Positions 35,211-44,220 of a DNA stretch of 64,000 bases are shown one piece after another. Each line of letters begins with the position of its first letter. Position 1 is the stretch's first letter. Below the pieces are notes generated by a model. That model was given only the letters and a program-made list of their open reading frames with translations. It was not told the DNA's origin and searched no databases. A program made the position numbers and the translations under genes. Origin of the DNA: Mesorhizobium sp. (lineage in GTDB: Bacteria > Pseudomonadota > Alphaproteobacteria > Rhizobiales > Rhizobiaceae); contig SAQG01000010.1 of assembly GCA_004020315.1 (NCBI GenBank), positions 103,944-167,943 on the forward strand. Direction: 5' to 3'.

Positions 35211-35636
35211 CTACGCTGCCTTCACGGGCGCGTTCATCGCCCACTCCACGCCGAAGGGATCAGTCAGCTGACCCCAGCGGTCGCCCCAGAACATCACCTG
35301 CAGCGGCGTGCCGACCTTGCAGCCGGCGTCGACGGCGCGCTTCCACCAGGCGTCGATGTCGTCGCTGCCGAGATGCAGCTGCATGGTGAAGCCCTGCGGC
35401 TTCACCGCGGCCATTCCGTGCTCGGGATAGAAGTCGGAAATCATCAGCGTCGAGCCGTTGATGTGGAGATGGATATGCATCGTCCGCCCCTGCTCATCCG
35501 GCGGGTAGAAGAAGACCTGCTCGGCGCCGAACGCCTTTTGATAGAATTCTGATGCCTTGAAGGCGCCGTCCAGCTGAAGGTAGGGCGTCAATCCACCGAG
35601 GACTTTCGCAAGCTGGGTTTGGGGCTGGTCGTTCAT
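35211..35636 (-). CDS. VOC/PhnB-like glyoxalase-superfamily protein
   Basis: A 141-aa vicinal-oxygen-chelate fold protein (LTPYLQLDGAFKASEFYQKAFGAE, MHIHLHINGSTLMISD, WGDRWGQLTDPFGVEWAM), resembling the PhnB/YdcJ group. Such proteins bind small ligands or act in antibiotic tolerance, but the substrate cannot be told. GGAGG precedes the ATG. Co-oriented with the DUF1428 gene across a long palindromic repeat. Confidence 0.88.
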   Translation of the reverse strand: MNDQPQTQLAKVLGGLTPYLQLDGAFKASEFYQKAFGAEQVFFYPPDEQGRTMHIHLHINGSTLMISDFYPEHGMAAVKPQGFTMQLHLGSDDIDAWWKRAVDAGCKVGTPLQVMFWGDRWGQLTDPFGVEWAMNAPVKAA

Positions 35637-35820
35637 CTCTGTTCCTCCTTGATACCGGTTTTGCCGTTGCGGCCATTCTCAGGACGACTGGGGCGACGCC
35701 GATCCTACACGGTCGACGCGTTTTTTAATGCCGAGACCAAACGTGCCGGCCGTCGGCAGTTGGAGTGGCCCCAGGCGACGCGCAAGGCTTACGCGGCGCC
35801 GCTGCGGCCGGTTGGTCTCT

Positions 35821-36006
35821 TCATCTTGCCTCGGTCAAGGAGATCGCAATCCGAGGGCTGTTTTGCGCGTCGACGACGATTTCCGGCCAGCCGATGTCCT
35901 TGCGCAATTCGATCGGCAATGAAAGGAGGGCGCGCTCGCTGCGGTAACGGGCACGAGCTGCCGAGTAACGGGTCGCGATGCGACCTACGGATGACAGTAT
36001 AGACAT
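35821..36006 (-). CDS. DUF1127-like small protein
   Basis: A 61-aa protein (MSILSSVGRIATRYSAARAR..) with an Arg-rich helix and the core LSLPIELRKDIGWPE, close to DUF1127 (YjiS-like) proteins, where DIG-R is usual. Small DUF1127 proteins in alphaproteobacteria bind RNA or regulate phosphate and carbon responses. GGAGAG lies seven bases upstream of ATG 36006. Confidence 0.7.
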   Translation of the reverse strand: MSILSSVGRIATRYSAARARYRSERALLSLPIELRKDIGWPEIVVDAQNSPRIAISLTEAR

Positions 36007-36133
36007 GATGCTCTCTCCTCGATTGGCGCCGGCATCACCGTGTCGGCAGCCCAAGGACGTGGCGTGCAGCGACGATCCGACAGATCGCGGAGAATTTTTT
36101 CTGTCACAGGGCCTTATTCAGTCGGGATACGTC

Positions 36134-36523
36134 TCAGATAACCGATGCGGCCAGAGCGGTGTCGTAATACTCCACCATCTCGATGATTTTGCCGTCGCGT
36201 AGCGTCCAGAAATCGGCGGTGCGCATGACAAACTCCTCGCCGGTGGTTCGGCGTGTCATATGGATCTCGACCTGCGCCGCAACCTTGTCGCCGCCGTCGA
36301 TGATCTCGACTGGGATGAAGCGCCGGTATTCGAAATCGTTGTCCAGCGCCAAAAGCCGAGCCAGGAACTCCTGCTTGCCTTTGGCCACTCCGGCATAGCG
36401 CGACTGCGCCGGTTCGGCGACCCAGCGGAAGACGATGTCATCGGCGCAGTCGACCAGCGCGCCCTCGATGTCACGTTTTGCATAGGTATCATACAGGTTC
36501 TTGACGACGTCCGCGCCACGCAT
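36134..36523 (-). CDS. SnoaL-like (NTF2-fold) protein
   Basis: A 129-aa cone-shaped alpha+beta protein: VKNLYDTYAKRDIEGALVDCADDIVFRW, then an edge-strand pattern ending RTADFWTLRDGKIIEMVEYYDTA. This is typical of the SnoaL/ketosteroid isomerase-like superfamily, whose members range from cyclases to ligand binders. No substrate is evident. Starts at ATG 36523. Confidence 0.88.
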   Translation of the reverse strand: MRGADVVKNLYDTYAKRDIEGALVDCADDIVFRWVAEPAQSRYAGVAKGKQEFLARLLALDNDFEYRRFIPVEIIDGGDKVAAQVEIHMTRRTTGEEFVMRTADFWTLRDGKIIEMVEYYDTALAASVI

Positions 36524-36633
36524 GACCGTTTTCCTCCCTCGGTTTGCGAGACCTCAGGATGCGCCTTTTTCGGCTCGTGGGAAAGTGCGGGCCGGCAGCA
36601 CCTTGAATGCCGGCCCGGCAGATGCGTGGCTTT

Positions 36634-36694
36634 CCTCAGCCAGTCCCCTCAGCCAGTCCCCTCAGCCAGTCCCCTCAGCCAGTCCCCTCAGCCA
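36634..36694. repeat. 13-bp tandem repeat at the 3' end of the ABC-F gene
   Basis: Four perfect copies of CCTCAGCCAGTCC followed by nine bases of a fifth. The repeat spans the ABC-F stop codon (36675-36677), so copy-number change would alter the last residues. The unit length is not a multiple of three. Confidence 0.9.
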
Positions 36695-38204
36695 CCTCCC
36701 GAAAGAAATCCTCCGGGCTGTCGATCTCGGTCAGCCGCGGCTTCTCGATCAGCCAGAAGCGGTTGCCGACCGCCCTGATGAAGGAGCGGTCGTGCGAGGC
36801 CAGCACACAGCTTGCCTGATGGGCGAGCAGTTCGGTTTCCAGAGCTTCCTGGCCGTCGATGTCGAGATGGTTGGTCGGCTCGTCGAGCAGGTAGAAATTG
36901 GGATTGGCGAGCCTGAGCGCCAGCATCATCAGCCGCGCCTTCTGCCCGCCCGAGAGCACGCCGATCCTGCGCTCCTGCAAGTCGATGCCAACGCCTGCAC
37001 CCGCCAATAAGGAGCGGGCGCGCTGCTCGCCGACATCGAAGCTGCGCGAGAGCATCGCCAGCGGCGTCTCGTCGCCGCTGATATCAGACAGCGCCTGATC
37101 GCTGTAGCCGAGCACTGTCGACGGCGTCACCTTCATGCCTGGCGCTGCCATGTCCGGCTCGACGATGGCATTCCTGATCAGGCTGATGAGCCGTGACTTG
37201 CCGACGCCATTGCGGCCGAGCAGCACGATGCGGTCGCCTTGGCAGATGTGGCGCTTGCCGGTTTTGAACAGCAGCGTTCCGTCAGGCGTTTCAACCGTCA
37301 CGTCGTCGAGCGTGATCAGCACCTTGGCATGCGTGCCGCGATTGGCGAGCTTTATCGCGCCCGCGGATTTCTCGCGATGCGCCGGTGCCGCGACCTCCTC
37401 GAGGCGCTGGGCGCGCTGGTTGAGCTGCCTGGTCTTGACCGTCAGCAGGTCGCTGCCCGAATTGATGCCGATGTTGTTGAGCTTGGCCGCCTGCCGGCGC
37501 AATTGCTGCGCCACCTTCATGTCGCGCTGGAACTTGCGCTCGGTCGAGGCGTCGACTTCGCTCAATGCATCGCGCGCCCGCGAATAGGGCAAGGAGAACA
37601 CCGGCGACTGTTCGGGGCGCAGGAACAGCGTCCGGTTGGTCGTTGCGTCGAGGAACGCGCGATCATGGCTGGCGACCACCACCGGCACCTCGCGCGACAG
37701 CGCGTTCAGCCAGGTTTCGAGCTGGCTGATCTTGGCGAGGTCGAGATGGTTGGTTGGTTCGTCGAGAAGCAGGACGTCCGGATCGGTGACCCAGACGCGG
37801 GCGATCAGTGCCAGCCTTTGCCAGCCGCCGCTCAAGGCCCGCATCGGCCGTTCGCGCATCGGCTCAGGCACGTCGAGTGAATCGAGAACCACATCGACGC
37901 GCCATCGCTCGCTTTCGGCCTGCTCGGCCGGCAAAGCGTCGGCCACCACCTGTTGAAATCCGTGCTCGGCCAGTGCTGCGGGAACGGCTTGCTCGACATA
38001 GCCGACGCGCAGGCCGCGCGTTCGGGTGATGTCGCCTGACGTCGGCTCCATTTCGCCGGTCAGGCACTTCAGCAAAGTGGATTTGCCGCGGCCGTTGGCG
38101 GCGACGATGCCGAGGCGGTCGCCGGTGCCGATGGTGAGATCGAGGTTGGAGAAGAGCGGCGCACTCATGGTGACGCCGAGGGACTTGAGGCTGATCAGGG
38201 CCAT
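36675..38204 (-). CDS. ABC-F family ATPase
   Basis: A 509-aa soluble protein with two ABC ATPase domains and no membrane part. Walker A motifs are AANGRGKST and GRNGVGKSR, ABC signatures LSGGWQ and LSGGQK, and Walker B regions LLLDEPTNHLD and LLDEPTNHLD. A charged linker (residues ~215-290) separates them, as in translation factors of the ABC-F class (EttA, Uup, antibiotic-resistance ARE proteins), which enter the ribosome E-site. The tail REVAEGTG ends in a 13-bp repeat. The upstream leader has features of attenuation control. Confidence 0.93.
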   Translation of the reverse strand: MALISLKSLGVTMSAPLFSNLDLTIGTGDRLGIVAANGRGKSTLLKCLTGEMEPTSGDITRTRGLRVGYVEQAVPAALAEHGFQQVVADALPAEQAESERWRVDVVLDSLDVPEPMRERPMRALSGGWQRLALIARVWVTDPDVLLLDEPTNHLDLAKISQLETWLNALSREVPVVVASHDRAFLDATTNRTLFLRPEQSPVFSLPYSRARDALSEVDASTERKFQRDMKVAQQLRRQAAKLNNIGINSGSDLLTVKTRQLNQRAQRLEEVAAPAHREKSAGAIKLANRGTHAKVLITLDDVTVETPDGTLLFKTGKRHICQGDRIVLLGRNGVGKSRLISLIRNAIVEPDMAAPGMKVTPSTVLGYSDQALSDISGDETPLAMLSRSFDVGEQRARSLLAGAGVGIDLQERRIGVLSGGQKARLMMLALRLANPNFYLLDEPTNHLDIDGQEALETELLAHQASCVLASHDRSFIRAVGNRFWLIEKPRLTEIDSPEDFFREVAEGTG

Positions 38205-38426
38205 GTGGGTTTCTCTGGTCTGCCCGGAGGGAGGTTCCGGTTCGATGCACTTTGACGATGCGCAGGCAGGCCATCAGGCTCGGCGTTGCAGCACCACGAA
38301 GGGCAGACCAAGAAAATCGAAGCGGGAGAACCCGGACCGTCTCTGGTCAGCCCTGCAAGCAAGCTCGCAGGGCAGGGACAGGGCCGCGCTGACGGTGGTG
38401 GTCGAAATACACGCAGCCCTCCTTTC
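38205..38426 (-). promoter_or_regulatory. Candidate translation-attenuation leader of the ABC-F gene
   Basis: On the minus strand, a strong AAAGGAGG ribosome site is followed by a 21-codon ORF. A 14-base block covering its stop (A: 38340-38353) recurs with one mismatch (C: 38212-38225), ending eight bases before the abcF ATG. A middle segment (B: 38301-38310) is perfectly complementary over 10 bases to C and over 9 of 10 to A. A:B and B:C pairings are therefore mutually exclusive. Confidence 0.55.
38347..38412 (-). CDS. Putative leader peptide upstream of the ABC-F gene
   Basis: GTG-initiated 21-codon ORF reading (M)YFDHHRQRGPVPALRACLQ plus a final G, stop TGA. GGAGG lies five bases before the GTG, the best ribosome site in this region. 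It contains a basic/His cluster followed by GPVP, which is the sort of sequence that stalls ribosomes. Its last third is inside a short hairpin (CCCTGC / GCAGGG). An alternative 77-codon frame starts at the Shine-Dalgarno itself and is less likely. Confidence 0.5.
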   Translation of the reverse strand: MYFDHHRQRGPVPALRACLQG

Positions 38427-38490
38427 AAGACGTTCGAGTTGGGGAACTGGCTACACCAAGGGTAGGGCCGATGGCAAGGGCCGTGTTCGG

Positions 38491-41400
38491 TTACCGCCCC
38501 GGCCGGCCGGTCTTGCCGGGCCGGCGCTTTTCACGGCGGGCGTCGGCGGGGTCTTCGTAGGAGCCGATGCCGGCACGTTCGCGCTTGACCGGCTTGTCGC
38601 CCTCAACAGGCTTTTCCGTGCGTCGCACGGTCATCTCGTCGAGTGAGTTCTTCTTGAACAGGGGCTTGGTCGAGTCGCCGGGGATGCCGAAATCGGAACC
38701 GTGCGCCTCTTCGGCCGATTGTTTCTTGAACAGCGAGCGAGACACCGCGCCGGCCGGCGTCGGTATGTCGGTGCCCGGCCCCATGGCGTCGAGCGACGGT
38801 TTGGCAAAGAGCGGCTTCTTGACCGGCACGGCGCCGTCGGCGCCCATCTCGTCGAGATGCGGCTTGCGGAACAGCCCCTTGCCGTCATCGTCGACCGTGC
38901 GGTGGATGGCGCGCCCCTTGTTGTGCTTGCCCTTCTCGCGGCCCGAAACCGGGCTTTCCATGTCGGCATATTTGGCCAGCGGGTCGTCGGAAATGGACAG
39001 TTCCATCTCGCGCAGTCGCTTGATCTCGTCGCGGATGCGGGCCGCCTTCTCGAAGTCGAGATTGGCGGCGGCGTCGCGCATCTGCTTGTCCATCGCGTCG
39101 AGATGGGCTTTCAGATTGTTGCCCATCATCGCGCCGGCACTATCGGTGAACTGCGAGATGTCGGCGCGGACATGATCCTTCTCGTAGACCGAGTCCAGGA
39201 TGTCGGAGATGCGCGACTTGACCGATTCCGGCGTGATGCCGTTGGCCGCGTTCCACTCCATCTGCTTCTCGCGACGGCGGTTGGTTTCGGCCATCGCCCG
39301 TTCCATCGAACCGGTGATCTGGTCGGCGTAGAGGATGACCTTGCCGTCGACGTTTCGGGCGGCGCGGCCGATGGTCTGGATCAGCGACGTTTCGGAGCGC
39401 AGGAAACCCTCCTTGTCGGCATCGAGAATGGCGACGAAGCCGCATTCGGGAATGTCGAGGCCCTCGCGCAAAAGGTTGATGCCGACCAGCACGTCGAAGG
39501 CGCCGAGGCGCAGGTCGCGCAGGATCTCGATGCGCTCCAGCGTGTCGATGTCGGAGTGCATGTAGCGGACGCGAATGCCTTGCTCGTGCAAATATTCGGT
39601 CAGGTCCTCGGCCATGCGCTTGGTCAGCACGGTGACCAGCGTGCGGTAGCCGGCCTTGGTTGTTTCGCGGATTTCGCCGACGACGTCGTCGACCTGGGTC
39701 TTGGCCGGGCGCACCTCGACCGGCGGGTCGATCAGGCCGGTCGGGCGAATGACCTGCTCGGCAAAGACGCCGCCGGACTGCTCCATCTCCCAGGCGCCGG
39801 GCGTCGCCGAAACGGCGACCGAAAGCGGGCGCATGGCGTCCCATTCCTCGAAGCGCAGCGGCCGATTGTCCATGCAGGATGGCAGGCGGAAGCCGTATTC
39901 GGCCAGCGTCGCCTTGCGGCGAAAGTCGCCGCGATACATGCCGCCGATTTGCGGTATGGTGACGTGGCTTTCGTCGATGAAAACCAGCGCATTGTCGGGG
40001 ATGTACTCGAACAAAGTCGGCGGCGGATCGCCCGGCTGGCGGCCGGTGAGATAGCGCGAATAGTTCTCGATGCCGGCGCAGGAGCCGGTGGCTTCCAGCA
40101 TTTCGAGATCGAAGCGGGTGCGCTGCTCCAGCCGCTGCGCCTCCAGCAACCGACCGGCCCGTTCGAGTTCCACCAGCCGGTGCTTGAGCTCTTCCTTGAT
40201 CGATTTTATGGCCTGGTTCAGGGTTGGGCGCGGCGTCACATAGTGCGAATTGGCGTAGATCTTGACGCTCTTCAGCTCGCCGGTCTTCTGGCCGGTCAGC
40301 GGGTCGAATTCGGTGATTGCCTCGATCTCGTCGCCGAAGAGCGAAACGCGCCAGGCGCGGTCCTCAAGGTGGGCCGGAAAGATCTCGATCGTGTCGCCGC
40401 GCACGCGGAACGAGCCGCGGACGAAGTTGATATCCTGGCGCTTGTATAGCTGGGCGACGAGGTCGGCGAGCAGCGCGCGCTGGTCGAGCCGGTCGCCGAT
40501 CTGCATCTGGAAGGTCATCGCCGTGTAGGTTTCGACCGAGCCGATACCGTAGATGCAGGACACCGAGGCGACGATGATGACGTCGTCGCGCTCCAGCAGC
40601 GAGCGCGTCGCCGAGTGGCGCATGCGGTCGATCTGCTCATTGATCGAGGATTCCTTCTCGATGAAGGTATCTGTCCGGGGCACATAGGCTTCCGGCTGGT
40701 AGTAGTCGTAGTAGGAGACGAAATACTCGACGGCGTTTTCGGGGAAGAATTTCTTGAACTCAGAATAGAGCTGCGCAGCCAGCGTTTTGTTCGGCGCCAG
40801 GATCAAGGCAGGCCGCTGCGTCTCCTCGATCACCTTGGCCATGGTGAAGGTTTTTCCCGAGCCGGTGACGCCGAGCAGCACCTGGGTACGATCGTTATCG
40901 TTGACGCCCTCGACAAGATCCTTGATCGCCGTCGGCTGGTCGCCGGCCGGCTCGAAATCCGACACCATCTTGATGGCGATGCCGCCTTCGGATTTCTCGG
41001 GCCGGGCAGGGCGGTGCGGCGTCCACAGCACGCCGTCTTTGTGCAGCGGGTTGCCGGATTCGATCAGCGCCGACAGCGCCGCGACGGTGGCGGTGACGCC
41101 GCCGGAGGCCATGGTCTCAGCCTCTTCCAGCGAAACATCGAGGCCGGCGACCGGATTGAGGCCGGCCGCGGTGCGCTCCCGCGCCGAAGCCGCGCCGCCC
41201 ATCGAGGTGCCTCGTGCCGTACGACCGGGGGAAGAGGAGCGTTCGGGGATTTTTTTCGCCGTTTTCGGCGATTTGCCGCCGTCTTTGCCGCCATACTTGT
41301 CGGAAACGACTTGGCGCCCTTCCTTTTCGGCTTCCTTCTCGATCTGCTCGGCCCAATCCGCGATCGAGCCGGTCAGTGGCGTGCCTGACAATTCAGCCTG

Positions 41401-41538
41401 CGGCGCCTCGGCAAAGCCGCCCTTGTGGAGCGGCTCGGACGCGTCAAGGAAATCGGTCAGCGGGCTGCGCCGCTTGGGCGGCGAAGCGCGATCGTCACGC
41501 GCCGGCGGCGGCGTCTTTTTGTCAGGAAGTTTGGCCAT
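38491..41538 (-). CDS. uvrB: Excinuclease ABC subunit B with long terminal extensions
   Basis: DNA-damage helicase of nucleotide excision repair, 1015 aa against ~670 for the family. The core has Walker A GVTGSGKT, the beta-hairpin [12 protein letters not shown], motif [11 protein letters not shown] and a C-terminal UVR domain ([15 protein letters not shown]). The N-terminal ~190 residues are charged and probably unfolded. The C-terminal ~150 residues carry four copies of an LF-K--LDEM-like motif. Start [10 protein letters not shown] at 41538 is the first ATG without upstream family sequence. Separate from uvrA in this window. Confidence 0.94.
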   Translation of the reverse strand: MAKLPDKKTPPPARDDRASPPKRRSPLTDFLDASEPLHKGGFAEAPQAELSGTPLTGSIADWAEQIEKEAEKEGRQVVSDKYGGKDGGKSPKTAKKIPERSSSPGRTARGTSMGGAASARERTAAGLNPVAGLDVSLEEAETMASGGVTATVAALSALIESGNPLHKDGVLWTPHRPARPEKSEGGIAIKMVSDFEPAGDQPTAIKDLVEGVNDNDRTQVLLGVTGSGKTFTMAKVIEETQRPALILAPNKTLAAQLYSEFKKFFPENAVEYFVSYYDYYQPEAYVPRTDTFIEKESSINEQIDRMRHSATRSLLERDDVIIVASVSCIYGIGSVETYTAMTFQMQIGDRLDQRALLADLVAQLYKRQDINFVRGSFRVRGDTIEIFPAHLEDRAWRVSLFGDEIEAITEFDPLTGQKTGELKSVKIYANSHYVTPRPTLNQAIKSIKEELKHRLVELERAGRLLEAQRLEQRTRFDLEMLEATGSCAGIENYSRYLTGRQPGDPPPTLFEYIPDNALVFIDESHVTIPQIGGMYRGDFRRKATLAEYGFRLPSCMDNRPLRFEEWDAMRPLSVAVSATPGAWEMEQSGGVFAEQVIRPTGLIDPPVEVRPAKTQVDDVVGEIRETTKAGYRTLVTVLTKRMAEDLTEYLHEQGIRVRYMHSDIDTLERIEILRDLRLGAFDVLVGINLLREGLDIPECGFVAILDADKEGFLRSETSLIQTIGRAARNVDGKVILYADQITGSMERAMAETNRRREKQMEWNAANGITPESVKSRISDILDSVYEKDHVRADISQFTDSAGAMMGNNLKAHLDAMDKQMRDAAANLDFEKAARIRDEIKRLREMELSISDDPLAKYADMESPVSGREKGKHNKGRAIHRTVDDDGKGLFRKPHLDEMGADGAVPVKKPLFAKPSLDAMGPGTDIPTPAGAVSRSLFKKQSAEEAHGSDFGIPGDSTKPLFKKNSLDEMTVRRTEKPVEGDKPVKRERAGIGSYEDPADARREKRRPGKTGRPGR

Positions 41539-41611
41539 GCCCCGAATATGGGAGGTATCGGCCAAAATGGAAAGAGCGGAGTGACGAGGGCCGCGAGACG
41601 AAACCAAGCTG

Positions 41612-41629
41612 CTGACACAAGGGTGTCAG
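41612..41629. promoter_or_regulatory. Small inverted repeat upstream of uvrB
   Basis: CTGACAC / GTGTCAG, a perfect 7-bp inverted repeat with a 4-nt spacer, ~75 nt upstream of the uvrB start. No T-run follows, so an operator is as likely as a terminator. It does not match the GTTC-N7-GTTC alphaproteobacterial LexA box. Confidence 0.4.
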
Positions 41630-41650
41630 GAGCTATGTCAAAACACGCTC

Positions 41651-42901
41651 TCAATTGAACCACAGCGCAAAGGTCAAAAACCCAGCGCCGCCGAACTGGC
41701 GCTGGATCTGGTCGAATTCCTCGCTGGTGAGGATCTTTCCTCGTTCGAGATAGGGCGCGATGGCCGGGCCGGTGATCGACAGCACCAGATCGAACGGCTT
41801 CGGCTCGTCGAAGAAGCGCTTCATGTTGATGCCTTTGTCGGCGAAGCGAAAATGCGGCAGCAAGGTGCGGCCTTCGAGCAGATCCTCGGCCATATCAAGC
41901 GCGGCGTGCCAGGCCTGGACCTGCTCCTCGCCGACCTCCAGGCCGGTGAGCGGGCTGGCGCCTTTCTGCTGCGGGCCGGGCAGCCATTCACGGTCGTTGT
42001 CTGTCTCGGCGCGGATCGCTTTCCAGTCCTCGCGCGACAGCCGGATCATTTCCATGAGATGGCTGCGCGCCGCCTGCCGGCGTTCCGGCTCGACCACCGG
42101 CCAATTGACCAGATGCACCAGCGAGATGAAGTCGGCGATGCGCCACTCGGATGACAACATGCCGCCGCTCATGCCGCCGTCTGGCGGAACGAGCGTGTCC
42201 TGCAGCGGCAGTTTGGCGCGCGGAAACAGCATGTGGAACGAACCTTCGAAGGCGTTCCTGAAATCATGCGCCAGCCAGAAATCGGCCTGCGCCATCAGGA
42301 ATTCGGCATAACCCTGCAGCCAATAGCCGTCGGCGCGGTCGAAGCGGAAGGTGAGAGCAGGTGCGGCCGAGTCTGGCGCGCCGCCGCGTGACAGGGAGGC
42401 CATGATCGCGGCGGCACTTTCGTCCGGCGCGATCTGGCCGTCCTCGTTGAGATCGATGCCGAGTCGGGTGAGGTCGACCTCCATGCCGATATCGGCATCG
42501 GCAGGCACGGACCCAAGCGTGGCGGCGGACGTTTCCAGCCGATCGCGGAAGGCGACCAGGATGGCGCGAAAGCCGTCGTAGGTCAGCGGCTCGGGATTGG
42601 GATTGTCCGGCACCGGCAGCCGCATCAGCGGCAGCACCAGGGATTGCGGGCTTTCGAAGCCGTGGCGGTGCAGGCCGCCGGCCAGAATCTCCAGCGCGGT
42701 GAAGAATTGGCCGGCGCCGGCGGCGTAAGCCGACGCGGGGTCAGTGGGCGCGGCGGCTTCCAGCGCGGCAAGCGTGCTGTCGCGGTCCGCTACGGATTTT
42801 GCCTCGAACAGGGCGGCCGGTTCGGGGGCCGCGGCACCGGCGGAAGCAACCGGCAGCAGCAGAATAAGGGCGGATGCCAGCAGGCTCGAAAATCGCGTCA
42901 T
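41651..42901 (-). CDS. Secreted protein of unknown function with EF-hand-like loop
   Basis: A 416-aa protein with a signal peptide (MTRFSSLLASALILLLPVASAGA). The mature part is helical, with several Trp-rich conserved-looking stretches (FRFDRADGYWLQGYAEFLMAQ). One segment, DLNEDGQIAPDE (residues ~165-176), fits a calcium-binding EF-hand loop. No family was recognised. It is probably periplasmic. Divergent from the CapA-like gene and 112 nt upstream of uvrB on the same strand. Confidence 0.8.
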   Translation of the reverse strand: MTRFSSLLASALILLLPVASAGAAAPEPAALFEAKSVADRDSTLAALEAAAPTDPASAYAAGAGQFFTALEILAGGLHRHGFESPQSLVLPLMRLPVPDNPNPEPLTYDGFRAILVAFRDRLETSAATLGSVPADADIGMEVDLTRLGIDLNEDGQIAPDESAAAIMASLSRGGAPDSAAPALTFRFDRADGYWLQGYAEFLMAQADFWLAHDFRNAFEGSFHMLFPRAKLPLQDTLVPPDGGMSGGMLSSEWRIADFISLVHLVNWPVVEPERRQAARSHLMEMIRLSREDWKAIRAETDNDREWLPGPQQKGASPLTGLEVGEEQVQAWHAALDMAEDLLEGRTLLPHFRFADKGINMKRFFDEPKPFDLVLSITGPAIAPYLERGKILTSEEFDQIQRQFGGAGFLTFALWFN

Positions 42902-43056
42902 CTTGGTCCTCCGATATGTCATTCGGCGGCAACCATATACGCATCTTGTGTGCAGCGCCTATTGCGGGGCATCTGGCCGCACGATTCCGAACGGAGGCGC
43001 TTCGCTATATCGGGCGCATCGTCTACCGTGACCGTTCATTCCGGTGCAGGCTGCGC

Positions 43057-44097
43057 GTGTCGAACTACCCACTTTCCTACAAATTGTCCTGGCTGCCACG
43101 CTTCTTGAAGCCTTCGCTCAGCGGCGATCAACAAGGCTTTGCGCCAGCGGCAGGAACGATGATCGAGCCGCCACCAAGGCGGACGGTGCGGCTCGCCTTT
43201 GTCGGCGATATCTCCGCGGTGGCCAATCTCAGTGCGCCGCAATGCGATCCGACGATCGTCGCGCTGCTCGCCTCCGCCGATCTGGTCGTCGGCAATTGCG
43301 AAAGCCCGGTGGTGGAGCGACCGAGCGCGGCGATGGGCACGAAGCTTGGCACCCATCATGCCATGACCGAGCGGTTTCTTGCCGGGGCGCTGGCGGCCGT
43401 CGGCATCTCGCATGAGAAACTGGTTTTGTCGCTCGCCAACAACCATGTGCTCGACCAGGGCGTCGAGGGCTTCGACGAGACCGTGGCGGCGCTGAACCGT
43501 CTCGGCATCCGCAGCATCGGTACCGCCGCCGCCGGTCCGGTCGAACGCCTTGTGGTCGGGCCGCTGACAATCGGCTTTGCCGCCTTCACACTGTGGCGCA
43601 ATGCCGGCGCGGCTGCGTTTGCGGGCCGTGTGTCGATGCAAGGCGACCCCGCACAATGGCCGCGCGGCGCCGCCGTCGACCTCACCTGCGCGGTACCACA
43701 TTGGGATTGGGAGTTCCGGCATTTTCCACAGGCCACAACGCGGGCATTGGCACGCCATTTGGCCGCGCAAGGCGTCGGGCTGATCGCCGGCCATCATGCC
43801 CATGTCGTGCAGCCGATGGAGCGGATTGGCAAGGCGCTTGTCGCCTATGGGCTCGGCGATTTCCTTGGCACTGCCTTTGCGCGCCAGCCATGGCCCGGCC
43901 GCATCGGGGGCATCCTGACCGTTGATATCAGCGCCGACGCCGGCACGCGTGGCGCCATTGCAGCGTACCGGCTGCATCCCTTCATGCGGCTGCGCGCCGG
44001 CGACCATGAGCGGCTGGTTCCAGCCGAGGTGCTGGAGGGCGCATTGAGGCAAAAGGTTATGGCTCGTCTCGATGCGGTTTTTGGTAACGGGGATTGA
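43057..44097 (+). CDS. CapA-like metallophosphatase (poly-gamma-glutamate synthesis type)
   Basis: A ~346-aa protein with the calcineurin-like metallophosphatase motifs of the CapA/PgsA family: FVGDISAV near residue 50, GNCESPV, SLANNHVLDQGVEGF, and GHHAHVVQP. CapA proteins help export or attach poly-gamma-glutamate; many bacterial homologues are not tied to that polymer. The start is uncertain: GTG 43057 keeps a conserved-looking N-terminus (YPLSYKLSWLPRFLK), while ATG 43159 begins just before the catalytic domain. No capB/capC genes are nearby. Confidence 0.82.
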   Translation: MSNYPLSYKLSWLPRFLKPSLSGDQQGFAPAAGTMIEPPPRRTVRLAFVGDISAVANLSAPQCDPTIVALLASADLVVGNCESPVVERPSAAMGTKLGTHHAMTERFLAGALAAVGISHEKLVLSLANNHVLDQGVEGFDETVAALNRLGIRSIGTAAAGPVERLVVGPLTIGFAAFTLWRNAGAAAFAGRVSMQGDPAQWPRGAAVDLTCAVPHWDWEFRHFPQATTRALARHLAAQGVGLIAGHHAHVVQPMERIGKALVAYGLGDFLGTAFARQPWPGRIGGILTVDISADAGTRGAIAAYRLHPFMRLRAGDHERLVPAEVLEGALRQKVMARLDAVFGNGD

Positions 44098-44220
44098 TGG
44101 CAACAATTGACTGGTGGCTTGGACAGATCGTGCGGGCACACCACCATCCCACCGCTGAAGTCGCGCGACTTTCCGCAAAATCAGCTATTGTCCGAGCCGG
44201 GTTCGGGTCTTTCGACGGGG

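Noticed and set aside
36634..36694. CRISPR array
   Set aside because: The units are 13 bp and directly adjacent with no spacers, so it is a tandem repeat.
38195..38428. 77-codon minus-strand ORF overlapping the ABC-F leader
   Set aside because: Its start coincides with the Shine-Dalgarno of the shorter leader ORF, it overlaps the abcF start, and it lacks protein-like composition.
41612..41629. LexA/SOS box upstream of uvrB
   Set aside because: The CTGACAC/GTGTCAG repeat does not match the GTTC-N7-GTTC form of alphaproteobacterial LexA sites.
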